A stretch of 64,000 bases of DNA from CAVUMR01 sp963742715 (GTDB lineage Bacteria > Actinomycetota > Actinomycetes > Mycobacteriales > Micromonosporaceae). The stretch spans positions 1,178,001-1,242,000 of the forward strand of contig CAVUMR010000001.1 in assembly GCA_963742715.1 (NCBI GenBank), in the 5' to 3' direction. Below the pieces are notes generated by a model. The model saw only the letters and a list, made by a program, of their open reading frames with translations. It did no database searches and was not told the origin of the DNA. Within the stretch, counting starts at the first letter, position 1, and every line of letters starts with the position of its first letter. The translations under genes and the position numbers were made by a program. Positions 8,549 through 16,460 of the stretch are shown piece by piece.

Positions 8549-10222
8549 CTAGTTCGCCGCCGGCGGCGGTGGGCGGGGGTCGGCCTGTTCTGGGCGTTTC
8601 CGGTGTTCCGTGCCGCGCGTGCCGTGCCGGCTGTCGGGTGGGACGGTGTAGTGGTGGCCGTGGGGGCTGGTCCAGTGGAAGACGCCGGGTGGGTTTTGGG
8701 TGAGTTTCCAGCCGCCTTGGTGTTTGGCGCGGTGGTGGGTGCGGCAGATGGCGCCGAGGTTGTTGGGGTGGGTGCGGCCGTTGTGTTGGTAGGGGATGGT
8801 GTGGTCGAGGTCTGTGTGGCTGGAGGGGATGCGGCAGCCGGGGAAGCGGCAGGTGCGGTCGCGGGTGCGGATGTATCCGTCGAGCCAGGCGTTGGGTCGG
8901 CGGCGGGTGGTGCCGTAGGCGACCATGCCGCCATCCGCGGCACCAACACCGTCGCTGTCGGCATCGGTGCGGGTGGCGCCACGGCTGTCGCTGTCATCGC
9001 CGGCACCGGCGCCGCAGGTGCAGCCGCCGTTGCCACGTCCGGCGCCGCTACCGCGCCCACCGCCGTCGACATGACCACCACCGGCGCGGTCAGCGCTGCT
9101 GACGCTGTCCGTGTCGCCGCTGGGGGAGCTCTCGGCGGCACTGTTTGCACCGCTACCGGTCCCGCCGCCGCTGTCGCCGACACCAGCGGTGTCGTCGGTG
9201 ACGCGGAATCGCCAGGTGGCGCAGCGTTGTTGGGCGGCGGTGCGGCGGGCGATCTCCGCGGTGATCGGACCCCACCCGGCCAGCTCACCGGGTTCCTCGG
9301 ACAGCCCCATCAGGGTGGTCAGCGGCACGGTCAACTCGATCACGCCTTTGCGTGGTCCGGGCATCGGCCCGGAAAGGGTGCCGTCGAGCAGGTCGAGCAC
9401 AGTGTCCGCGCGCAACTGGTCCGTGGTGCGGGCGTCACCGGCGCGGCGGGCCGCCTGCGCGATCGCGTCGACGCGTTCCATCGCCGCGGTGGCGCGTTCG
9501 GTGGGTAGCCCGAGCACGGTGATCGAGGTGGTGCCGTCGAACTCCAACCCGGAGATCACCCGCCGCTCGGCTACCGCTTTCTCCTCGCGCAGCCGCGCGG
9601 CCTCGGGGTCGATAGTGAGCACGAGGCGTTGCAGTCTGGCCCGCAACTGCCCGCTGGTCAGCCGCGGTGCGTCCGGCAGCAGCTGGTCGCAGACGGCGCG
9701 GGCGGCCGGGTCGGGCAGCGGGTGGGTCTCACGCTCGAACACCCGCGCCTTCGGCACATCAATCCGACCCTCGGACAGGGCGGCGTGCACCGCCGGTAGC
9801 CGGTGGATCAGTGACCAACCCAGCTCCAACTGGCCCTCGGCCATACGGCGGGTCCACGTCAACGCGGCCGCGATCTCCTCCGCCGCGAACTCCGCCACCT
9901 CACCCGTCTCGCCAGTCACCGGGACGGGCACGCCCGGCACCACCGGGCCGGGTGGGCAGGCCGCTACCGCGACGAGATCCGCGAACAACTGCGCCTGCCA
10001 ATGCGCGGCTTGGCGGGCGGTCGCCTGCATCACCAACACCCGGCCGTAACCGTCCAACATCGACCGGTCGATCGACGCCAGCGCCGCCGCCAACCCCGGA
10101 CCCGGCGCCAACTCCGCCAACGCCGTCACCGCAGCCGGGATCGGCTCATCCACCACACCAACCGAGCCCGTGCACGCGGGAACGTCAGCTGTTGCGGCTG
10201 CCGTCAGCTCCCGCGTGTCCAT
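8549..10222 (-). CDS. DUF222 and HNH endonuclease domain protein
   Basis: A 557-residue protein with the actinobacterial DUF222 region (about 20-350) followed by a C-terminal HNH nuclease. The HNH core is seen as CRFPGC, LDHTIPYQHNG and AICRTHHRAKH, with the metal-binding cysteines, the DH pair and the NNL/HH segment intact. These proteins are highly multicopy in actinobacteria and sometimes spread with mobile DNA; their biological role is not established, but a DNA-cutting activity is predicted. A Gly/Ser/Asp-rich linker (about residues 345-440) separates the two parts. The ATG start has no strong ribosome binding site. The gene is isolated between long intergenic stretches. Confidence 0.87.
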   Translation of the reverse strand: MDTRELTAAATADVPACTGSVGVVDEPIPAAVTALAELAPGPGLAAALASIDRSMLDGYGRVLVMQATARQAAHWQAQLFADLVAVAACPPGPVVPGVPVPVTGETGEVAEFAAEEIAAALTWTRRMAEGQLELGWSLIHRLPAVHAALSEGRIDVPKARVFERETHPLPDPAARAVCDQLLPDAPRLTSGQLRARLQRLVLTIDPEAARLREEKAVAERRVISGLEFDGTTSITVLGLPTERATAAMERVDAIAQAARRAGDARTTDQLRADTVLDLLDGTLSGPMPGPRKGVIELTVPLTTLMGLSEEPGELAGWGPITAEIARRTAAQQRCATWRFRVTDDTAGVGDSGGGTGSGANSAAESSPSGDTDSVSSADRAGGGHVDGGGRGSGAGRGNGGCTCGAGAGDDSDSRGATRTDADSDGVGAADGGMVAYGTTRRRPNAWLDGYIRTRDRTCRFPGCRIPSSHTDLDHTIPYQHNGRTHPNNLGAICRTHHRAKHQGGWKLTQNPPGVFHWTSPHGHHYTVPPDSRHGTRGTEHRKRPEQADPRPPPPAAN

Positions 10223-10541
10223 GCCCAGAATCTATGCCGGGGGTATGACAATTCCGGCCGCTCCGAGATCACCGTCCATAAAGGAAGCCAAAGAACTTCG
10301 GAGATGAAAGCACCCCCCGCAAAGGAAACAACGGAAACCCTGAAAAACACCGCGCTGCCATGGCTGCCGACAAAGAAGCGGCTTGCGATCGCACCACGCA
10401 CACGGCTCAGGCCGCGCCACCCATACGGCTCGCGTCGCACCACGCACGCGGCTCAGACCGCCCCGCGCACACGGCCGCGCCATGCACAGAGCCGCGCCGC
10501 GGCGCGCACACATGGCCAGATCGAGACGACCGGGGACAAGC
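10223..10541. other. Gene-poor stretch with imperfect GCACACGGCTC repeats
   Basis: No convincing gene was found in these 319 bases, which lie upstream of the DUF222-HNH gene and downstream of the ribosomal protection gene. The part at 10250-10370 is visibly richer in A and T than its surroundings and could carry a promoter for the minus-strand HNH gene. The part at about 10388-10500 contains imperfect copies of a motif like CGCACCACGCACACGGCTC. Confidence 0.5.
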
Positions 10542-12647
10542 TCACACCCGCCGCTGTACGTGCAACAGGTACTCCTTCCGGTTCAACGGATTGTGGTCCG
10601 ACCGGGGCCGATCCGGCACGGTGCCCTGGACTGGCTGGTACCGCTCGAAAGCGCTCTCCAGCACTCCCTCGCCACGGCTCAACGTGGGCAGCAACTGCTG
10701 CAACTCGTGTACGCGCGCCGCGGGAATCAGGCCCTCCAGTACACACGTCGATCCGCGAATCGCCGGTGACTGCGGAACGGCGCGCAGGCGTACCAACGCG
10801 GGCAGGATCGAGCCGAGCGTGTCGGCCGGCGCCTCGAGTTGGAAGCGGTGCATCGGCTCGTACACGGTGGTACCGGCCTGAGTCAGCGCACTCATCAGCA
10901 CCAATGGAGTCAAGCCGCGAAAGTCCGCACCGGTGCTGGACATGCTCTTGTCGAAGCCCTGGTGCGCATGACTCTGCCGCGGCCAGTATCCCGAGTGGGT
11001 CATCGTGACCGTGCAGTCGGTGACCTGCCAGCCGTGGATTCCCTGTCGTAGCGTCTCGTGCACGCTGTCCTCGACCGCCTTGAAGAACGCGTACGGCATC
11101 GACCCGAGTTCCACACCGAGCCGGAATTCCACCCCGGAGTTGACCGGCGCCGGCTCGATCCGCAACCCGACCGTGGCGAGGAACGGATTCGGCGCCTTGG
11201 CGATGATTTCGAGCGCCGCACCGGTACCGACCGGCCGCTCGACACAGATCGTCGTCGTTTCGCGGAACGTGACGTCGATGCCGTAGTCGTTCGCCAGGGT
11301 CGCCTCGATGACCTCTTTCTGTACCTCGCCGTAGAGCGACACGGAGATCTCCTGCCGGAGCTCGTCCAGCCGCAGGTTGATCAGCGGGTCCTGCTCGGCG
11401 AGCTGGGTGAGCGCGAGGTGCAGCGCCCCCTTGTCGGCGGGACGCGCGGGAATGACGACCGTCTCCAGGGTCGGCGGCGAAAAATAGCGCCCGGCGTCCA
11501 CACCCGGGCCACCGGCAGGCTCACCCAATTGCGAAGCCGACAACTCAGCCGAGCGCGAAGCCGACGACGCACCCAAGCGCCCAGCCGACAGCGCACCCGC
11601 TGGCTCGCCGATCGGGTCGCCGATCCGGACGTCCGCGAGCCCCCACAGTTTGCCGATCTCCCCCGCGACCACCGACGCCCGGCGTACCGCCGAGCCATTG
11701 TCGAAGACGCTGATCGCGGTGACTTTTCCGTCTTCGTCAGTCTGGCCGAACCGCAGCGGATCCCGCACCCGTACCGTGCCGGAGAACATCCGCACGTACG
11801 CGATTTTCTCGCCGGCGGGACCACGTTCCACCTTGAACACGGTGCCCGAGACCGGACCGTCGACGTCGCCTTCGGCGGCCGGCAACAGTTTCCTGATACC
11901 GGTGGTCAACGCGTCCACTCCGGCGCCGGTGATGGCCGAGCCGAAGTACACCGGATGTACCAGCGCCCGCTTCGTCTGCGCGGCGAGCTCGCCGAGGAGC
12001 CGGCGGTACGAGACGGCCGTCTCGTCGTTCACGTATGCCGCGAGTAGCGCGTCGTCGCGCTCGGCGAGCACCTCGACCAGCCGCGCCGAGAAACCGGCAC
12101 CGGAAGCAGAAGCGAGAACAGAAGAATCGATGGGGTACGGCGTGAAGCCGGCGTCCCGAGTGCCCAGTTCGGCCGCTGCTCCCATCGGTACAATCGCGGG
12201 GGTCAGTTTTTCGGAAATGCTCGTCAACAACTCGTCATAGCGTGCGCCATTGCGGTCGATCTTGTTGACGAAAATGAGAGACGGGATGCGCAGGCGCTGC
12301 AGCGTACGCATCAGCACGCGGGTCTGGGACTGCACGCCCTCCACCGCGGAGATGACCAGCACCGCGCCGTCGAGCACGCTCAACACCCGCTCCACCTCGG
12401 CGATGAAGTCCGGGTGGCCGGGAGTGTCGATCAGATTGACTGTGATGTCGTCGATGGCGAACGAGACGACGGCGGACTTGATGGTGATGCCGCGTTGCCG
12501 CTCCAGCGCCATCGAATCGGTCTGGGTGCTGCCGTCATCGACGCTGCCGATTTCGTCGATGACACCGGCGGCATAGAGCAGCCGCTCGGTGAGGCTGGTC
12601 TTACCGGCGTCTACATGCGCCAGGATGCCCAAGTTCAGAGTCTGCAC
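10542..12647 (-). CDS. TetM/OtrA-like ribosomal protection GTPase (tetracycline resistance family)
   Basis: A 701-residue EF-G-like translational GTPase. Domain I has AHVDAGKTSLTERLL (G1), the switch ERQRGITIKSA, DTPGH (G3) and NKIDR (G4). The rest follows EF-G domains II-V, and the C-terminus runs past domain V as in TetM and OtrA. Its start QTLNLGILAHVDAGKT matches the ribosomal-protection family, whose members release tetracycline from the ribosome. A roughly 40-residue Ala/Gly/Ser/Leu-rich insert (about residues 350-390) is not usual in TetM. In actinomycetes such genes can be self-resistance or housekeeping copies, so actual resistance is inference. GTG 12647 is used; GAGG lies 12 bases upstream, slightly far. 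A 19-codon frame overlaps the start. Confidence 0.88.
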   Translation of the reverse strand: MQTLNLGILAHVDAGKTSLTERLLYAAGVIDEIGSVDDGSTQTDSMALERQRGITIKSAVVSFAIDDITVNLIDTPGHPDFIAEVERVLSVLDGAVLVISAVEGVQSQTRVLMRTLQRLRIPSLIFVNKIDRNGARYDELLTSISEKLTPAIVPMGAAAELGTRDAGFTPYPIDSSVLASASGAGFSARLVEVLAERDDALLAAYVNDETAVSYRRLLGELAAQTKRALVHPVYFGSAITGAGVDALTTGIRKLLPAAEGDVDGPVSGTVFKVERGPAGEKIAYVRMFSGTVRVRDPLRFGQTDEDGKVTAISVFDNGSAVRRASVVAGEIGKLWGLADVRIGDPIGEPAGALSAGRLGASSASRSAELSASQLGEPAGGPGVDAGRYFSPPTLETVVIPARPADKGALHLALTQLAEQDPLINLRLDELRQEISVSLYGEVQKEVIEATLANDYGIDVTFRETTTICVERPVGTGAALEIIAKAPNPFLATVGLRIEPAPVNSGVEFRLGVELGSMPYAFFKAVEDSVHETLRQGIHGWQVTDCTVTMTHSGYWPRQSHAHQGFDKSMSSTGADFRGLTPLVLMSALTQAGTTVYEPMHRFQLEAPADTLGSILPALVRLRAVPQSPAIRGSTCVLEGLIPAARVHELQQLLPTLSRGEGVLESAFERYQPVQGTVPDRPRSDHNPLNRKEYLLHVQRRV

Positions 12648-12657
12648 GAAGCTTCAT
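12601..12657 (-). other. Possible 18-residue leader ORF overlapping the resistance gene start
   Basis: An ATG ten bases upstream of the GTPase start opens an out-of-frame 18-codon reading frame, MKLRADSELGHPGACRRR, that ends inside the GTPase gene. GAGG lies only two bases before it. Ribosomal-protection genes are often controlled by leader peptides, but this frame lies over the start rather than well ahead of it, and may be chance. Confidence 0.2.
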
Positions 12658-12917
12658 GTCCTCAAGGTAGATCCCGATTCGGAGCTGACTGGACATGAAA
12701 GCTGCGCGCATTTCCCTCTCCCTTGGTTGGATTGCCGCGGCCGACCAGGCCGACGAGCCGCGCATACACAGTGGATCCGGCCCGCTCGCCACGCAACCGA
12801 TTTGTCGGGCTCGCCCCCCCGCGACAGGGCCGGCCGGCGGGCGAGCGCTCAGCCGACCAGCGCGGCGAGTTCGGCCACCAACTCCGCCGGCTCTGGCGGG
12901 TACACCTCGGCGGGTCT

Positions 12918-13298
12918 CTAGAGCCGGTCGTCGTCGACGATCTGGTGGCCGAGCGGGAACAGCGCCACCGGGATCAGCTTGAGGTTCGCGATCGCCAGCG
13001 GAATGCCGATGATCGTGACGAACTGCGCCACCGCGGAGAGCAGGTGCCCGAGCGCGAGCCACCAGCCGGCCACGATGAACCAGATGACGTTGCCCAACCC
13101 GGACCCCACACCCGCGGACCGCTTCGGTACGAGGGTGCGCCCGAACGGCCAGAGCGCGTAGTTCGCCATCCGGAACGACGCGACCCCGAACGGGATCGTG
13201 ATCACCAGCAAGAAACAGATCAGACCCGCGATCGCGTACCCGAGGGCCATCAGAAGCCCACCGAACACCAACCAGATGACGTTCAACAGGAATCGCAC
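12918..13298 (-). CDS. YccF domain-containing membrane protein
   Basis: A 126-residue integral membrane protein with two copies of the YccF domain. Each copy has a hydrophobic hairpin and a conserved IPFGVASFRMANYALWPFG or IPLAIANLKLIPVALFPLG segment, at about residues 35-53 and 97-115. The hydrophobic runs at about 5-35 and 68-95 should cross the membrane. The molecular role of YccF proteins is not known. GTG at 13298 fits the family N-terminus RFLLNVIWLVFGG. It is divergently arranged with the DinB-like gene over a 117-base gap. Confidence 0.88.
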   Translation of the reverse strand: MRFLLNVIWLVFGGLLMALGYAIAGLICFLLVITIPFGVASFRMANYALWPFGRTLVPKRSAGVGSGLGNVIWFIVAGWWLALGHLLSAVAQFVTIIGIPLAIANLKLIPVALFPLGHQIVDDDRL

Positions 13299-13415
13299 CT
13301 ATCGATCGTGCCGCGCCGGATCGGGGTCGTCATCGGGGAGTCCCCTGATCTACCGCCCGCCCTGGTGTACTGGGGGCCACAGGTCCACCAACGAGCCGGA
13401 GGGGGTGCACGACCG

Positions 13416-13916
13416 GTGAACGTGAACGAGCTGCTGATCGACCTGTTCGACCGGCTACCCGAGCTGGTCCGATCCGCCGTCGACGGGCTGAGCCCCGACC
13501 AGCTGCGCCAGTCACCAGCGCCCGGGGCCAACCCGATCGGCTGGCTGGTATGGCACCTGACCCGGGTACAGGACCATCACGTCGCGCAGCTCCGCGGCGA
13601 GGATCAGGTGTGGGTGTCCGGTGACTGGGCCGCGCGCTTCGGGCTGGATCCCGACCCGTCCAACACCGGTTACGGTCACTCGGCCGTGCAGGTGGTCGCG
13701 GTACAACCGGACAGCGCCGAGTCGCTCGTGGCGTACTACGACGAGGTCGCCGGCCGCACCCGCGACCTGATCGGCCGGCTGACCGTGGACGATCTCGACC
13801 GGGTTGTGGACGAGCGCTGGGATCCACCGGTCACCGTCGGGGTACGGCTGGTCAGCGTGGCGAGCGACGACCTCCAGCACGTCGGGCAGGCCGCGTACCT
13901 CCGAGGGCTGCTCTAA
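13416..13916 (+). CDS. DinB/DUF664-like protein
   Basis: A 166-residue protein of the DinB-like four-helix metalloenzyme superfamily, which in actinomycetes includes mycothiol-dependent transferases and other thiol transferases. Histidines expected at the metal site are seen in WHLTRVQDHH (about residues 44-53) and DLQHVGQAAYLRG near the end. The upstream frame is open, but this GTG is chosen because GGAGGGGG lies ten bases before it; a second GTG two codons later is possible. The gene converges with the VOC protein gene, 12 bases apart. Substrate and partner thiol are not predictable. Confidence 0.82.
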   Translation: MNVNELLIDLFDRLPELVRSAVDGLSPDQLRQSPAPGANPIGWLVWHLTRVQDHHVAQLRGEDQVWVSGDWAARFGLDPDPSNTGYGHSAVQVVAVQPDSAESLVAYYDEVAGRTRDLIGRLTVDDLDRVVDERWDPPVTVGVRLVSVASDDLQHVGQAAYLRGLL

Positions 13917-13928
13917 CGACGCGGCCGG

Positions 13929-14303
13929 TCAGGTGCCGGGCGGCCGGTGCAGCAGGCAGAACTCGTTGCCCTCGGGATCCGCCAGCACGGTGAAGCCCTC
14001 GTCGCCGGTCTGCCCGACGTCGGCCCGGCTGGCGCCCAGGCCCAGAAGTCGCTGAACCTCGGCGTCCACCTCACCGGCCTCGACGACCAGGTCGGGGTGG
14101 TTCCGGTTCTTCTGTTCCTTGCCCGCGTCGGTGGGCTGGAGCCAGACGCTGAGCTTTCCCGGCGGGTCGCCCGCCGACCGGAGGTGGACGCCTCCGCCGG
14201 CGTCGTCCGGATCGATCTCGTACCCCAGCACCTGCGACCAGAAGGTCGCCATCCGGTCCACATCGTGTACGTCGAGCGTCCATTGCCTGAATCGACTCAC
14301 CAC
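13929..14303 (-). CDS. VOC family (glyoxalase-like) protein
   Basis: A 124-residue vicinal oxygen chelate protein with paired beta-alpha-beta-beta-beta units. The family pattern appears as WTLDVHDVDRMATFWSQVLGYE at the start and FTVLADPEGNEFCLL at the end, the last including the usual metal-ligand glutamate. Members are metal-dependent lyases, dioxygenases or bleomycin-type drug-binding proteins; this one resembles the numerous actinobacterial VOC proteins of unknown substrate. GTG 14303 has AGGGAG upstream. A 94-base gap separates it from the polysaccharide genes, so it is probably not part of that operon. Confidence 0.85.
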   Translation of the reverse strand: MVSRFRQWTLDVHDVDRMATFWSQVLGYEIDPDDAGGGVHLRSAGDPPGKLSVWLQPTDAGKEQKNRNHPDLVVEAGEVDAEVQRLLGLGASRADVGQTGDEGFTVLADPEGNEFCLLHRPPGT

Positions 14304-14397
14304 AGCCGCAGCTCCCTTCCGCGGTCGATTGAGTGCCCACCACCGGCGGGGACAAACCGCCGGCCCGCGGCGTGACCGGCTCGGACCGGGAGGCGCA

Positions 14398-15657
14398 CTA
14401 CAGCCGCTCGACGCTCGGGCCGCGGCACCGGTTCCGGGCGTCGAAGACGTACCGGGCCTGTTCGATGGTCCGGTGGTCGAAGGCGTCGTGGTCGGTCAAC
14501 AGGACGACCACGTCCGCCGCCCGCACCTCGGCGCCGGTCAGCGACACCAGCCGGATGCCGGCCGGGATCAGCTCGCCCGGCGCGTGCGGCTCGACCGCGC
14601 GCACCCGCGCGCCGGCTCGCTCGAACAGTCGCGCTACCGCCAGTGCGGGCGATTCCCGAAGGTCAGCGCTGTTCGGCTTGTACGCGAGGCCGAGCAGCAG
14701 CACCCGCGCTCCGGACAGCCGGGTGCCGCGCGCGTCGAGACCGGCCTCGACTCTTCGCACCACGTACCCCGGCATTCCGGTGTTGATCGCGTTGGCCAGC
14801 TCGACGAACCGCAGCGGCGCGCCACACACGCGGTTGACCTGCCAGGACAGGTACGTCGGGTCGGTCGGCAGGCAGTGCCCGCCGACTCCCGGACCCGGCC
14901 GGAACGGCAGGAAGCCGAACGGTTTGGTCGCGGCCGCGTCGATCGCCTCCCAGATGTCCACGCCGAGCTGGCCGGACACCGTGGCGAGCTCGTTGACCAG
15001 CCCGATGTTCACCTGGCGGAACGTGTTCTCCAGCAGCTTGGCGAACTCGGCGGTACGCGGGCCGGAGACCGGCACGGTGCGGGCCACGAGCCCGTCGTAG
15101 AACTCCCGCACCCGCGCCAGCGACGCGGCGTCCACTCCGGACACCACCTTCGGCGTGTTCTCCAGGTGCCAGTGCGGGTTGCCCGGGTCGATGCGCTCCG
15201 GGCTGTACCCGAGGAAGAAGTCGCCGGGGGTCGTCAGCCCGCTGCCGGCTTCGAGCAGCGGACGCAGCACCTCCTCGGTCGTACCGGGGTAGGTGGTCGA
15301 CTCGAGAATCACGGTCACGCCGGGGCGCAGCAGGCCGGCGATCGACCGCCCCGCCTGTTCGATCGGACCGAGGTCGGGCTCGTCACCGGACATCGGCGTC
15401 GGTACCGCCAGTACGCACACGTCGAAGCCGGCCAGCCGCGCCGGATCGGTACCGGCCCGGAATCGCCCGGTGTCCAGCGCGGCCCGCAGTCGCGCCGGCG
15501 TGATGTCCTCGATGTACGGCTCCGCCGCGTCGAGCAGCTTGATCCGCCGCTCGTCGGTGTCGTACCCCACCACGTCGTGTCCCACTTCGACGGCTCGTAC
15601 CGCGAGCGGAAGCCCGACGTACCCGAGCCCCACCACCGCGACCGTGCGCGCTGCCAT
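14398..15657 (-). CDS. Nucleotide sugar dehydrogenase (WecC/UDP-N-acetylhexosamine dehydrogenase type)
   Basis: A 419-residue NAD-dependent enzyme that oxidises C6 of a UDP-sugar to the uronic acid in two steps. The N-terminal Rossmann motif VGLGYVGLPLA (about 9-19) and the catalytic cysteine in GVGGHCLPTDPTYL are intact. The GGHC-P-DP form is typical of UDP-N-acetylmannosamine or UDP-N-acetylglucosamine dehydrogenases rather than UDP-glucose dehydrogenase, which usually has GGSCFPKD. It is the last gene of a three-gene minus-strand unit with the phosphatase and the tyrosine kinase, after a 35-base gap. Its product, a UDP-aminouronic acid, could be the substrate amidated by the asparagine-synthetase-like protein of the same locus; that link is inference. 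Confidence 0.9.
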   Translation of the reverse strand: MAARTVAVVGLGYVGLPLAVRAVEVGHDVVGYDTDERRIKLLDAAEPYIEDITPARLRAALDTGRFRAGTDPARLAGFDVCVLAVPTPMSGDEPDLGPIEQAGRSIAGLLRPGVTVILESTTYPGTTEEVLRPLLEAGSGLTTPGDFFLGYSPERIDPGNPHWHLENTPKVVSGVDAASLARVREFYDGLVARTVPVSGPRTAEFAKLLENTFRQVNIGLVNELATVSGQLGVDIWEAIDAAATKPFGFLPFRPGPGVGGHCLPTDPTYLSWQVNRVCGAPLRFVELANAINTGMPGYVVRRVEAGLDARGTRLSGARVLLLGLAYKPNSADLRESPALAVARLFERAGARVRAVEPHAPGELIPAGIRLVSLTGAEVRAADVVVLLTDHDAFDHRTIEQARYVFDARNRCRGPSVERL

Positions 15658-15692
15658 CACCCGCCCCGCGGCCGCCGCCGCACTCCCAGCGG

Positions 15693-16460
15693 TCACCGGC
15701 CGTCCCGCACGCCCGGCGGACAGAGCGCGTCGAGCACCACGTCGAGCGCCCGGGCCACCAGCGCGGCACATTGCTCGAATCGGATCAGGCTGGCGGCCGG
15801 GTCGGGGATGTCGTTCTCGGCCGGGTCGATGTACGCCGCGCCGCGCATGAGCCGCGCTTCGGCGACGACCAGCCGGGCCCGGGTCCGCACATCGGGGTCG
15901 GCGTCGCCCGCTCCCCCCGCCTCCACAGCCGGCGCATCGGCTCCCTCGCCGGCTCCATCCCCGGCTCCGTCGCGGGCTCGGTCGCTGGCCAGGAACGGCG
16001 GCAGCTGTACCCGCCGGGCCAGCCGGGCGAACTCGATGAGCGTGAACGCGCGCGGCAACGCGGCCGGCAGCAGCTCGATCGCGCGGTCCCGTTCGACCGC
16101 GGTCGCGGCGAGCACGAGATCGGCGTCCCGGATCACGTCGGGATCCAGCCGTCGGGTCCGGAAACCGGCCGGGTCCGCGCCGTACGCGTGCAGGATCGAT
16201 GCGATGTCGGGGTGGATGGGCTGGCCCGGGACCGCGCGGGTGCCGGCGCTGATGGTCTGGAACCGGTGCGCGAGCGGGCCCAGCCGGTCCCGCAGGCCGC
16301 GGGTCATCAGCCGCTCCGCCAGTGCGGAGCGGCACACGTTGCCGGCACACACGTGCAGGATCCGGAACGGCTGCGGATTGAACCAGTCCCCGGCCCTCGG
16401 GACGCTGTCCGGCACTGGTACCGGCACCGGCACCGGCTCGCGACGGAGGTCGGTCGTCAC
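15693..16460 (-). CDS. Low-molecular-weight protein-tyrosine phosphatase (Wzb-like)
   Basis: A 255-residue phosphatase expected to remove phosphate from the C-terminal tyrosines of the adjacent polysaccharide kinase. The signature loop is VCAGNVCRSALAE, with nucleophile Cys38 and Arg44, and the proton-donor loop near the C-terminus appears as YIDPAENDIPDPA. It is longer than the usual 150-200 residues because of a Val-Pro repeat near the N-terminus (about 9-17) and a Gly/Ala/Asp-rich insert (about 168-195). Its GTG overlaps the stop of the kinase gene as GTGA, so the kinase and phosphatase are translationally coupled, as expected for a Wzc/Wzb pair. Confidence 0.88.
   Translation of the reverse strand: MTTDLRREPVPVPVPVPDSVPRAGDWFNPQPFRILHVCAGNVCRSALAERLMTRGLRDRLGPLAHRFQTISAGTRAVPGQPIHPDIASILHAYGADPAGFRTRRLDPDVIRDADLVLAATAVERDRAIELLPAALPRAFTLIEFARLARRVQLPPFLASDRARDGAGDGAGEGADAPAVEAGGAGDADPDVRTRARLVVAEARLMRGAAYIDPAENDIPDPAASLIRFEQCAALVARALDVVLDALCPPGVRDGR

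Noticed and set aside
10204..10513. Two overlapping minus-strand open frames upstream of the HNH gene
   Set aside because: They have no recognisable domain, no ribosome binding site and an amino-acid composition of a GC-rich shadow (Arg/Ala/Gly/Cys); they are better explained as noncoding DNA with short repeats.
12601..13062. A 153-codon minus-strand frame between the YccF and GTPase genes
   Set aside because: It overlaps both neighbours' regions, is rich in Arg/Ala/Gly and shows no domain. Only its last 18 codons are mentioned, as a low-confidence leader.
13322..13410. Inverted GGGGAGTCCCC-like sequence before the DinB-like gene
   Set aside because: The arms are short and there is no positional reason beyond GC-rich chance; not called as an operator.
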